Assembly (NCBI GenBank): GCA_943788505.1
Contig: CALSQR010000002.1
Location: 1,180,161 to 1,244,160, forward strand
Reading direction: 5' to 3'
Source: an uncultured bacterium
GTDB lineage: Bacteria > Bacteroidota > Rhodothermia > Rhodothermales > UBA10348
Length of the DNA: 64,000 nucleotides
This document shows positions 10,401 to 16,905 of this stretch, one piece after another. Under the pieces are notes generated by a model that did not search any database, had not been told where the DNA came from, and saw only the letters and a list, made by a program, of their open reading frames with translations. Each line of letters begins with the position of its first letter. Position 1 is the stretch's first letter. The position numbers were made by a program, and so were the translations under genes.

Positions 10401-10458
10401 CATCTACTTCAGTGCCGGAGTCTCCTCCGAACAACGTTTCCCGGTTGGCATCAGGCAT
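7450..10458 (-). CDS. nrdJ: Adenosylcobalamin-dependent (class II) ribonucleoside-diphosphate reductase
   Basis: Makes deoxyribonucleotides using a radical generated from coenzyme B12, so it needs neither oxygen nor a beta subunit. The 1002-residue protein has the class II layout: an N-terminal segment, the reductase barrel with [21 protein letters not shown] and the [20 protein letters not shown] block, then a TSCPD-type C-terminal domain ([20 protein letters not shown]...) and a final Cys-rich tail with CSNCGS and [11 protein letters not shown] that would rereduce the active site or bind zinc. A clear GAGGAG five bases before the ATG fixes the start, one of the few good ribosome sites in the window. 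Transcribed alone with its own terminator and an unusually long, structured upstream region. No other reductase class is visible here. Confidence 0.96.
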   Translation of the reverse strand: [1002 protein letters not shown]

Positions 10459-10522
10459 AGGTACTCCTCAATTTTCAGGGTGCAAATAATATGGGCATCG
10501 TTAGCACGGGCTTTTCAGGCTA

Positions 10523-10584
10523 CCCTTGTGTGTGACTGCGGGTGGGTGTCGCATGGCGACGGTGGGATTCGCAGAGAGCACGGG
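10523..10584 (-). ncRNA. Candidate structured leader, stem-loop B of nrdJ upstream region
   Basis: Nested helices in one 62-base stretch: CCC/GGG (10523-10525 with 10582-10584), GTG/CAC (10532-10534 with 10579-10581), CTGCG/CGCAG (10536-10540 with 10570-10574), an internal loop of similar purine-rich arms, and an apical GTCGC/GCGAC stem with a 3-base loop (10548-10552 with 10556-10560). It lies 65-126 bases ahead of the nrdJ start codon. No known riboswitch class matched by eye. Confidence 0.4.
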
Positions 10585-10626
10585 AAACAGACCACCAAGC
10601 TAGATCCGAAGTAAACGAAAACATGC

Positions 10627-10665
10627 CGGTTTACGCGAGGAATGCATCCTCAGAGGCGATAACCG
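10627..10665 (-). ncRNA. Candidate structured leader, stem-loop A of nrdJ upstream region
   Basis: Helices CGGTT/AACCG (10627-10631 with 10661-10665), CGC/GCG (10634-10636 with 10656-10658) and GAGGA/TCCTC (10637-10641 with 10647-10651) stack with a 5-base apical loop and a 4-base bulge. Together with stem-loop B it could form a long leader of the nrdJ transcript or a separate small RNA. Confidence 0.38.
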
Positions 10666-10706
10666 AAAAGTGCCAGGTGGCGGCGGGTGCGGATGATAAT
10701 AAATGA

Positions 10707-10724
10707 GCATAATCGCCGTTATGC
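10707..10724. promoter_or_regulatory. Inverted repeat, possible operator
   Basis: GCATAA and TTATGC flank a 6-base GC-rich centre in the A/T-rich middle of the nrdJ upstream region. The size suits a dimeric repressor site. It does not resemble the NrdR-box consensus. Confidence 0.3.
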
Positions 10725-10733
10725 AAGCAATAA

Positions 10734-10742
10734 TTTTCCACA
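10734..10742 (+). promoter_or_regulatory. DnaA-box-like nonamer 1
   Basis: TTTTCCACA, one mismatch from the E. coli consensus TTATCCACA and matching the relaxed TTWTNCACA form. It sits in the A/T-rich part of the nrdJ upstream region. Confidence 0.35.
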
Positions 10743-10885
10743 TTTACATAATTAACAAAACTACCCAAAAAACGGTATCAGGAAGCGCCCAAGGGAGATT
10801 GGTAAGGGGCTCTCCTTCACTCACACGAACCCTAAATCCGTTATTGCCCCAAGTTATTGTTGAAAGGAGGTTTGTTATCAAGGCG

Positions 10886-10894
10886 TTTTCCACA
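10886..10894 (+). promoter_or_regulatory. DnaA-box-like nonamer 2
   Basis: A second TTTTCCACA in the same orientation, 152 bases from the first. Repetition of an identical 9-mer in a non-coding region makes it more notable than a single match. Confidence 0.35.
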
Positions 10895-11049
10895 GAGGAC
10901 CTCTTGGTCGGCTCAATAACGGTCTTATAGCGAGCACAATAACGGCAATTTAGCGTAGGCAATCTGAGGGGCGATTTGCACGATCTTCTCCCGATATAAA
11001 ACGAACCTAGTAGCGGATGGTGGGTACAAGGCGCCCAAGAAATAGTCCG

Positions 11050-11058
11050 TTATCCACG
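11050..11058 (+). promoter_or_regulatory. DnaA-box-like nonamer 3
   Basis: TTATCCACG, differing from the consensus only at the last base, same orientation as the other two, 22 bases before the start of the gene at 11080. Confidence 0.3.
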
Positions 11059-11079
11059 ACCGACCGACACGCAAAAGAC

Positions 11080-11481
11080 ATGGAATTCAACGAACGTAGT
11101 GCCTATCCGCACCCAGGTGACTTTAAAGTGATGCGCCCAGAGTATCTAGAACAAGAAGATGGCTTCTTCTTGGCAACGATCACCATCACACCGTTCAAGG
11201 TGGTCGGAAAGAGCTCAGCGATGGCAGGAGCCCGCAGAGCTGCGCTGTACGAAGCAGAGAAGACGTACAAGTCCTACCACCCATCTTATCGCGTGACCAA
11301 TCCTTATCCGGCAGAATTCTCAGATCAGGAAGGTCAGAAATGGAGTCGCCTTTCGCCTATGCAGCGAGAAAAATTCGGTGACTACTCCTTTACCGACGCT
11401 GATGGTGAAGAAGACTACGCTGACATTGAGCAGATGCTCATGTGGGATATCCGCCCGGTCAAGGAAGAAGTAGCTGGTTGA
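11080..11481 (+). CDS. Conserved-looking hypothetical protein
   Basis: 133 residues from the ATG at 11080, which follows an A-rich stretch; an in-frame ATG at 11017 would add 21 residues of poor character. The protein is soluble, rich in Tyr, Pro and acidic residues (YKSYHPSYRVTNPYPAEF, DADGEEDYADIEQML), with no signal peptide or transmembrane segment. The RRAALYEAEKTYKSY stretch may form a helix. Family not recognised. It is transcribed alone, divergent from nrdJ, and ends in a very strong terminator, which supports it being a real gene. Confidence 0.7.
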   Translation: MEFNERSAYPHPGDFKVMRPEYLEQEDGFFLATITITPFKVVGKSSAMAGARRAALYEAEKTYKSYHPSYRVTNPYPAEFSDQEGQKWSRLSPMQREKFGDYSFTDADGEEDYADIEQMLMWDIRPVKEEVAG

Positions 11482-11509
11482 CCCTGGCGATTTCAAACGG
11501 ATAGACGTT

Positions 11510-11550
11510 ATAGGGGGCGCGGCCATAGGCCGCGCCCCCTATTTCTTTAT
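11510..11550 (+). terminator. Strong terminator hairpin
   Basis: A perfect 15-bp stem (11510-11524 with 11528-11542) with a 3-base loop, followed by TTCTTTAT. It ends the gene at 11080-11481. The minus side lacks a U-run, so it mainly serves the plus strand. Confidence 0.85.
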
Positions 11551-11609
11551 ACAGCTATTCTACCTAGGAATGCAGAGATCCTGCAGCCTTCATGAGACCG
11601 GTTACATAT

Positions 11610-11774
11610 TCAGTCCTTACTGGCTAGAATCCAAATGGCATGCACCAGTCCAGGGATGTAGCCAAAGAGGGTCAGGATTATGTTGATCCAGAAATGCTTG
11701 CCGAAGCCGACTTTGAAAAACACGCCGACAGGCGGAATGATGATAGAGAGGATGACGCGAATGAGGTCTGCCAT
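11610..11774 (-). CDS. YqaE/Pmp3-family small membrane protein
   Basis: A 54-residue protein below common ORF length cut-offs, read on the minus strand from ATG 11774 to TGA 11610. It starts MADLIRVILSIIIPPVGVFF and continues with a second hydrophobic segment containing NIILTLFGYIPGLVHAIWIL. The IPPVGVF...GYIPGxxHAxWI pattern and two transmembrane helices are diagnostic of the Pmp3/YqaE (UPF0057) proteolipids, which influence membrane potential and stress tolerance. It is monocistronic between the terminator at 11510 and the convergent side of cca. A longer frame on the same strand (11617-11820) is a shadow of this gene. Confidence 0.92.
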   Translation of the reverse strand: MADLIRVILSIIIPPVGVFFKVGFGKHFWINIILTLFGYIPGLVHAIWILASKD

Positions 11775-11924
11775 GGGACAAGCGGGTCTTAAGTGATAAG
11801 TGAGACAGATCGAGAATCAAGACTCCTATACGGAAGACTACGTGCTAGAGATGCACTCTGATGAGGCTGATTCGCTTCTTTTGATCGTTTGATAGTAAGA
11901 GAAGGCGAGACACCTCGGAAAAAG

Positions 11925-13418
11925 CTACTTACCCCGGTCCCTGAAATCGTCCTCACTCAAGCCCGAAAGGAGTTCGTCTTTGACCTCCATCATATAAGAG
12001 CGAGCAGCTTCATGTTCGTTTGGTATACGACCATCAAGTATTGCCTCCCGTATGGCGGTCTTAATTACACCGATGGCGCGCGACGGGGGAAGGTTCAGTA
12101 CCTGCATGATTTCAGCACCATCAACCGGTGGCTGAAAATTACGTAGGTGATCCTTTTCCTCTACTTCAGCAAACTTTTGCTCCACATCATCGAAAGCCGT
12201 CAGATATTTGTGGACGCGACGTGGGTTTTTGGATGTGATGTCAGCACGAACCAAAAGCATGAGGTCTTCAATATTTTCGCCGGCATCGAAAAGCAGGCGC
12301 CGGACAGCCGAATCTGTGACGTGTTCATCGACAAGCGAGACAGGGCGATGATGCAAGCGGATCATCTCCTGAACATATTTCATCCGCTCATCTGTCGGAA
12401 GACGGAGCGACTTGAAAATCTTGGGTATCATGCGCGCTCCACGCTCTTCATGACCATGAAAACTCCAGCCCACCCCTTCTGTAAATCTTTTTGTCTGTGA
12501 TTTACCTATGTCATGAAAGAGGGCGGCCCAACGCAATCCGAGAGACGTCTCAGCGGATCGTTCTTCTAGGCTTTCGACCAGGTTGTCCACCACTTTCAAC
12601 GTGTGGAAGAAATTGTCTTTATGCTTGACGCCGTCGATGGCTTCTACACCTTGAAGAGCCACCAGATCAGGCAGGATGTGATGAAGCGCACCACATTCAT
12701 ACAAATGTCGGAATCCCACGGATGGCTTTGAGGAGCACATAATCCGGGTAAATTCCTCTCCTATCCGCTCCTTACTAAGCATGGAAACTCGCTCCGCTCG
12801 TTCCTTCATGCCTGCAAACGTCAGCGGATCTATGTCGAAACCAAGCTGCGAAGCGAATCGAGCTGCACGGATGATTCGGAGAGGATCATCATCAAACGTC
12901 TGGACAGGATCAAGTGGTGTGCGCAGTATCCCCTCATTGAGATCAGCGATGCCGTTAAAGGAATCTAGAAGATCACCAAAAGCCGAGGGAAGAAGGTTCA
13001 AGGCCAATGCATTGACGGTAAAGTCCCTTCGGTGCTGATCATCTTCCATGCTGCCAGACTCTACGGCTGGCTTTCTGGAGTCCCGAGAATAACTTTCTTT
13101 TCGAGCGCCTACGAATTCAAGGACTAGGGCATCTCCTGAGATAGCATGGTCAACTCGAATGGCTGCCGTACCAAACGTCTCATACCGATGAACGACCGAG
13201 CCCCCAAGCCGTTGCCGGACGGCCTCAGCCAGGTGAAGGCCGGAATCTTGACCGATCGAAACGAAGTCTATGTCAGTCGTCGGGCGATCCAGTAGTAGGT
13301 CCCGTACGAAACCACCTACAACCCACGCTTCGAGTCCTTCTTCAGCAGCGGCTTCGCCTATTGAGCGAAGCACATCCACGTAAGGGTTCTGGTTCAAGAT
13401 GGCTATTAGGGACGACAT
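11925..13418 (-). CDS. cca: CCA tRNA nucleotidyltransferase with HD domain
   Basis: 497 residues from the ATG at 13418 (MSSLIAILNQNPYVD). The nucleotidyltransferase domain shows GGFVRD at 35-40 and catalytic Asp49 and Asp51 in TDIDF, followed by the RRDFTVNALA and RIIRAARFA blocks of class II enzymes, then an HD domain with ALFHDIGKSQT and FHGHEERGA. It adds or repairs the 3' CCA of tRNAs. This fits the window's tRNA-Gln, whose CCA is not encoded. The open frame extends 66 codons further upstream but those residues overlap the neighbouring gene and lack homology. It follows the gene at 13462 by 43 bases, probably in one transcript. Confidence 0.93.
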   Translation of the reverse strand: MSSLIAILNQNPYVDVLRSIGEAAAEEGLEAWVVGGFVRDLLLDRPTTDIDFVSIGQDSGLHLAEAVRQRLGGSVVHRYETFGTAAIRVDHAISGDALVLEFVGARKESYSRDSRKPAVESGSMEDDQHRRDFTVNALALNLLPSAFGDLLDSFNGIADLNEGILRTPLDPVQTFDDDPLRIIRAARFASQLGFDIDPLTFAGMKERAERVSMLSKERIGEEFTRIMCSSKPSVGFRHLYECGALHHILPDLVALQGVEAIDGVKHKDNFFHTLKVVDNLVESLEERSAETSLGLRWAALFHDIGKSQTKRFTEGVGWSFHGHEERGARMIPKIFKSLRLPTDERMKYVQEMIRLHHRPVSLVDEHVTDSAVRRLLFDAGENIEDLMLLVRADITSKNPRRVHKYLTAFDDVEQKFAEVEEKDHLRNFQPPVDGAEIMQVLNLPPSRAIGVIKTAIREAILDGRIPNEHEAARSYMMEVKDELLSGLSEDDFRDRGK

Positions 13419-13461
13419 GCTACAAAGGTAAGGCTGTCTCCTTTCATTGACCTGATGCTCC

Positions 13462-14187
13462 TCAGCTGGTGCGCAAAATCGAGATGATATTCTCCTCGAT
13501 TTTACGTCCGGCCAATGCGTCTTGCAGCTTGGGAAGGGGGCCATTTTTGAAGAGGAACTCTCGGATATTTGCGCCGCGTTCAGATGCCTCTTTTGCGGGG
13601 TCCATGGAGTACACATGGTCCGATGTCGTCATTTGAAGGGGGGCGTCCTCAGAAGGGGCAATCGAAACCTGGGCAAAAGACCCGTTCTGAAACCTCAAGG
13701 TGGCGAGAAGCAGTGCCATACCCCCGGACTCGGATGTCGCTCGGGAGGCGTCAGCTCGCAGAAGATTATCTGTACCAAGCGCATGTATCACCAAGTCAAT
13801 TGCGTGACCAAAGACGGGTTTCCAACGCTCATTCGATCTAAGAGGGACGTCAAGCCGAATAATGCGATGAGACCTGGCAGAGAGGCCGAGTGCTGAACGC
13901 CAAGGCCGCAATACGAATAGATCTACGTCCGATTCTTCCGCAACATGTTCGAGGGACTGAAGATCATGATGGGACCAAGATCCGGGGTTGCCCAGAAAAA
14001 CGGACCGCCCTTGTCTCATCGCCCGGTCGAGCATCGGGTACCAATCCCCCGAGGAGCCAGATAGAAGACATTTCTCATCTGGCTCAGGAAGGTCTTCCTC
14101 GGTTAGAATGCGCACCTCTGCTTCGTCCGGCAAAAACCTCCTGCAGGAGTCGATCCAGTGATCATATCCGGCTAGTGCGACTTTCAT
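13462..14187 (-). CDS. Hypothetical protein, possibly degenerate Gfo/Idh/MocA-like
   Basis: 241 residues without signal peptide. The opening MKVALAGYDHW resembles a nucleotide-binding beta-alpha-beta start but lacks the GxGxxG pattern. The stretch QGRSVFLGNPGSWSHHDLQ recalls the 'captive cofactor' loop of Gfo/Idh/MocA oxidoreductases, and GHAIDLVIHALG recalls their H/D helix. The canonical Lys-Pro of the EKP motif is not seen, so if it belongs to that superfamily it is divergent or non-catalytic. Located 17 bases downstream of a Ycf48-like lipoprotein gene and upstream of cca, all on the minus strand. Function not assignable. Confidence 0.6.
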   Translation of the reverse strand: MKVALAGYDHWIDSCRRFLPDEAEVRILTEEDLPEPDEKCLLSGSSGDWYPMLDRAMRQGRSVFLGNPGSWSHHDLQSLEHVAEESDVDLFVLRPWRSALGLSARSHRIIRLDVPLRSNERWKPVFGHAIDLVIHALGTDNLLRADASRATSESGGMALLLATLRFQNGSFAQVSIAPSEDAPLQMTTSDHVYSMDPAKEASERGANIREFLFKNGPLPKLQDALAGRKIEENIISILRTS

Positions 14188-14204
14188 TCAGCGCCTTATT
14201 GGTA

Positions 14205-15284
14205 TCAATTGGACAAACTGCTGACAAGCCGGGCCACTCCGCCAGGACCAGCTGCCCAAATACCACCCACAGAAACGGCGGATATCGTCCAGAAATTGGT
14301 GTCGTCAATGTATGACCATGATTCAGCGTTGTCAGTTGAGTACGCTGATCCCGTGGGTGCAACACCAATAAGGGTTGGACTGGCCGCTCCAGGCACATAG
14401 GTCGATCCATACACACTACCGCCAATGGGGGCACTCGCAGCCAATCGCCACGAATCTCCACCATCATCCGACAACGCTACGTTTGTATAGATCGAATCAC
14501 GCAGAGTGAAGTCTCCACCCAGCACGGCAATATGGCCATCATCAAGGATCGACATGGTAGAAATGCCTTGGGTCCCGGTGAGGCTGGCAATCGGTGTGAC
14601 TGATTCTGACCATGACGCCCCATAATCCTTCGTGCGAATCACGCGTGTATCTACGCCTGATGCACCTGTCGCAAACCATCCCAGACCTCCGGGACGCGTC
14701 TGAACGCACGTTCCGCTCGCTGCAAATGCCCCTTCACCTGGGCGTGCATCCGGTACCATTTCGGGGTCGATGCGGGACCACGATTGACCACCATTGCGCG
14801 TTCGAATGAGAGTGAACTCACCTTCGTAGGAGTCAGAGAAAGCGAAACCTGCAGTAGGATCCCAAAAGGAGAAGCAGTCGAAAAACGCGTTCTCGTCCTC
14901 ATTCTGAAAACTCAATTCCCACGTAACTCCGCCATCAGAGGTTTGGTATATGCGGGAATCAGTGCCGTTTCCGATAGACAGTACAAAGGCATGCTCCCCG
15001 TCAAATGCGTGCACATCCCGAAACTGAATAGAGTCTGCTCCTGGAACAATCATACTTGACCAACTACCTCCACCATCAACAGTGCGAACCACTTGACCAT
15101 TGGATCCTGCGGCCCATACGGTTGATTCATCCACGGCGTGAACACCGATGAAAAAAGCAGTGGAGTCCTGAAATTGCCATTCCCAAGAAGGGTCATTCAG
15201 TTCAGTTAGCATCTGCGATGATTCGGATGTAGTACACCCGGTAGCGATAATTGCGAGAAGGAGGAGAGGAACGAGGCGAGTCAT
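14205..15284 (-). CDS. Ycf48/BNR-repeat beta-propeller lipoprotein
   Basis: 359 residues from the ATG at 15284. A hydrophobic signal ends in a lipobox-like ATG-Cys17, so it should be lipid-anchored in the periplasm or on the surface. The body repeats the pattern 'hh-T-x-D-G-G-x-S/T-W' (VVRTVDGGGSWSS, YQTSDGGVTWELS, IRTRNGGQSWSR, IRTKDYGASWSE, LSDDGGDSWR), the Asp-box signature of BNR/Ycf48-like propellers. In cyanobacteria Ycf48 assists photosystem II assembly; in heterotrophs the role of such lipoproteins is unknown. It is 17 bases upstream of the gene at 13462. Confidence 0.83.
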   Translation of the reverse strand: MTRLVPLLLLAIIATGCTTSESSQMLTELNDPSWEWQFQDSTAFFIGVHAVDESTVWAAGSNGQVVRTVDGGGSWSSMIVPGADSIQFRDVHAFDGEHAFVLSIGNGTDSRIYQTSDGGVTWELSFQNEDENAFFDCFSFWDPTAGFAFSDSYEGEFTLIRTRNGGQSWSRIDPEMVPDARPGEGAFAASGTCVQTRPGGLGWFATGASGVDTRVIRTKDYGASWSESVTPIASLTGTQGISTMSILDDGHIAVLGGDFTLRDSIYTNVALSDDGGDSWRLAASAPIGGSVYGSTYVPGAASPTLIGVAPTGSAYSTDNAESWSYIDDTNFWTISAVSVGGIWAAGPGGVARLVSSLSN

Positions 15285-15451
15285 AATCAACAAGGGTCAT
15301 TTGGTGCGTCCAAGAACCGGAATGTAAGCGACTAAAGGCAGAACAACTGCCTGAATTCACCGATTTACCTGGTCTTACCCTAGGAAACTTTCTAGTCCTG
15401 AACGCCTTTCTATGGCTCGCGCCCTTTCACTTTCATCATCCGTGTAGTCCA

Positions 15452-15967
15452 GTGAAAAAAGCCCTCATCTCGGGAATAAGCGTCTTTATGATTGTCGTTG
15501 CTGCTGCCTTTATGTTGAATTCGTCCTCGTCCGAATCTGAAGCAGGCACAAGCGTTGAAACGGCATCAACCACCATGGTTGTATTTAAGGATCCTAACTG
15601 CGGCTGCTGTGCGAGTTGGATTGAACACGTCGAGGGTGCGGGTTTTGAGGTCGAAGTTCGTGACTCATCTGACATGAATGCGGTTAAGTTGCAAAATGGT
15701 ATAGATCGCAACCTGTCTTCATGCCACACAGCATTGATTGATGGATATGTCGTAGAAGGACACGTTCCAGCCGAAGACATTCTGCGCATGCTGGAAGAAA
15801 GACCTGCTATCAAAGGACTGTCTGTCCCAGGTATGCCGATCGGTTCTCCGGGAATGGAGCAGGGCGCACCGGCCAACTATCAGTCATACGACGTGATTGC
15901 CTTTGACGGAGCGGGCAACTTGTCGCGCTTTCGTCATGTCGAAGGAGGAGCTAACTCCACACCCTGA
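15452..15967 (+). CDS. DUF411 protein, probable periplasmic copper-binding protein
   Basis: 171 residues starting at GTG 15452, with a hydrophobic signal or anchor (residues about 5-22). The DUF411 core carries DPNCGCCASWIEH (Cys50, Cys52, Cys53, His59), then SSCHTALIDGYVVEGHVPAEDI (Cys91, His92, His104), the residues thought to bind metal. DUF411 genes usually occur with copper-handling genes. Here the nearest copper protein is the multicopper oxidase about 39 kb away, so the link is only thematic. The start is GTG, without a clear ribosome site. Two hairpins follow. Confidence 0.88.
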   Translation: MKKALISGISVFMIVVAAAFMLNSSSSESEAGTSVETASTTMVVFKDPNCGCCASWIEHVEGAGFEVEVRDSSDMNAVKLQNGIDRNLSSCHTALIDGYVVEGHVPAEDILRMLEERPAIKGLSVPGMPIGSPGMEQGAPANYQSYDVIAFDGAGNLSRFRHVEGGANSTP

Positions 15968-15995
15968 TCGTTTGATCGAAGAGTACGTCTTAAAA

Positions 15996-16030
15996 GAAAG
16001 GCGCGGCCCCTTGTTGGGGCCGCGCCTTTC
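15996..16030. terminator. Terminator hairpin between convergent genes (1)
   Basis: A 15-bp stem (15996-16010 with 16016-16030) with a 5-base loop. It lies 28 bases past the DUF411 stop. On the minus strand it is followed by a short U-run, so it can serve both directions. Confidence 0.75.
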
Positions 16031-16046
16031 TCGTTCCTACAAACAA

Positions 16047-16076
16047 AGAGAGCCTGCTCTTAGGAGCAGGCTCTCT
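16047..16076 (-). terminator. Terminator hairpin between convergent genes (2)
   Basis: A 13-bp perfect stem (16047-16059 with 16064-16076) with a 4-base loop; on the minus strand it is followed by UUGUUUGUA. It ends the DUF1080 gene, whose stop is at 16111. Confidence 0.75.
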
Positions 16077-16110
16077 TGAGTGGCCCGAAGGCCACAGAAG
16101 TAGTCTGCGA

Positions 16111-16827
16111 TCAGCCTAGCGGCTTGATGCGAATATTGCGGAACCAGACCGCACCATGATCACCCTGAAATGCAATGTGTCCGGTTGATGTGGTGCCATA
16201 GTCACCATAGCCAGTCCATTTGGATTGAGCGACTGCTGCTTGATGGGCCTCACTACCCTTTTCGTATTCCACCACCAAAACTCCGTTGAGCCAATGCTCG
16301 ACATGAGGGCCATTCACCACGATTCGTGCCTCATTCCATTCCATAGCTGGACGGGTCACAGCCTCGGATGGAGCTTGCACGTCATAGTTCGATCCCGCGC
16401 TGTTCTTGCCAATCTGGCCGTCATTGAAAGCAGCATCGTCGAGCAGTTGATACTCAGGCCCGGTCATCCATGGGTAATCACCAGCCGCTTCGTCCACGTG
16501 CCACATGATGCCACTATTACCATTCTCCTCGACTTTCCACTCAAGCTCGAGTTCGAAATTGGTGTAGGTGTCTCTAGTAACAACGTCCATACCTGCGTCA
16601 GGTGTAGACGCATACATAGCATCACCATCGAGAACCCAACCTTCTGGCATAGCATCTTGCTTGTATCCACGCCAGTGGTCAAATCCTGTACCGTCGAAGA
16701 GAGTGATCCATTCGTCAGCCATCGTATCAGTGGAGGCTTCATCCATAGAGTCTTCCTGAGCTGGTTGACACGCAACCATAGGAATCGTTAGGCTGGCCAT
16801 TAAAAAGAGGGAAAAAAAAGTACGCAT
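16111..16827 (-). CDS. DUF1080 (3-keto-disaccharide hydrolase-type) lipoprotein
   Basis: 238 residues. The signal peptide ends in a lipobox with Cys20 (PMVAC). The body has the DUF1080 wording: ITLFDGTGFDHWRGY near the start, DFELE-like TNFELELEWKV, GNSGIMWHV, GPEYQLLDD and a C-terminal HIAFQGDHGAVWFRNIRIKPL. The family adopts a concanavalin-like beta-sandwich, and some members hydrolyse 3-keto-glycosides. The next upstream genes on the same strand are a TIM-barrel epimerase and an MFS transporter, so use of a modified sugar is likely; this is inference. Confidence 0.9.
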   Translation of the reverse strand: MRTFFSLFLMASLTIPMVACQPAQEDSMDEASTDTMADEWITLFDGTGFDHWRGYKQDAMPEGWVLDGDAMYASTPDAGMDVVTRDTYTNFELELEWKVEENGNSGIMWHVDEAAGDYPWMTGPEYQLLDDAAFNDGQIGKNSAGSNYDVQAPSEAVTRPAMEWNEARIVVNGPHVEHWLNGVLVVEYEKGSEAHQAAVAQSKWTGYGDYGTTSTGHIAFQGDHGAVWFRNIRIKPLG

Positions 16828-16905
16828 TGTAGATAGTTGGTTTCAGGGCCAAAAAGAAAGTAGAGGAAGGTCCTAATCCGTTCGTGTCGGAGTGACGTGC
16901 TCTAA

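Larger units (their letters stand above)
10459..11079. other. Long divergent intergenic region upstream of nrdJ
   Basis: About 620 bases between the divergent nrdJ start and the gene at 11080. The nrdJ-proximal part carries two strong stem-loops; the middle (about 10680-10780) is A/T-rich with a small inverted repeat; DnaA-box-like nonamers occur at 10734, 10886 and 11050. Short open frames here (for example 10703-10930) show no family resemblance and look like chance. I found no B12-box or GCCACTG-like core of a cobalamin riboswitch on either strand. Confidence 0.6.

Noticed and set aside
10459..10800. Cobalamin riboswitch ahead of nrdJ
   Set aside because: No B12-box (AGxCAGGAGACC-like) or GCCACTG core on either strand; also riboswitches normally control the B12-independent isozyme.
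10703..10962. Short open frames on both strands in the nrdJ upstream region
   Set aside because: No family wording, no ribosome site, A/T-rich composition; consistent with chance.
11617..11820. 67-residue minus-strand frame MILDLSHLSL...
   Set aside because: Different frame over the YqaE/Pmp3 gene; no membrane or family character.
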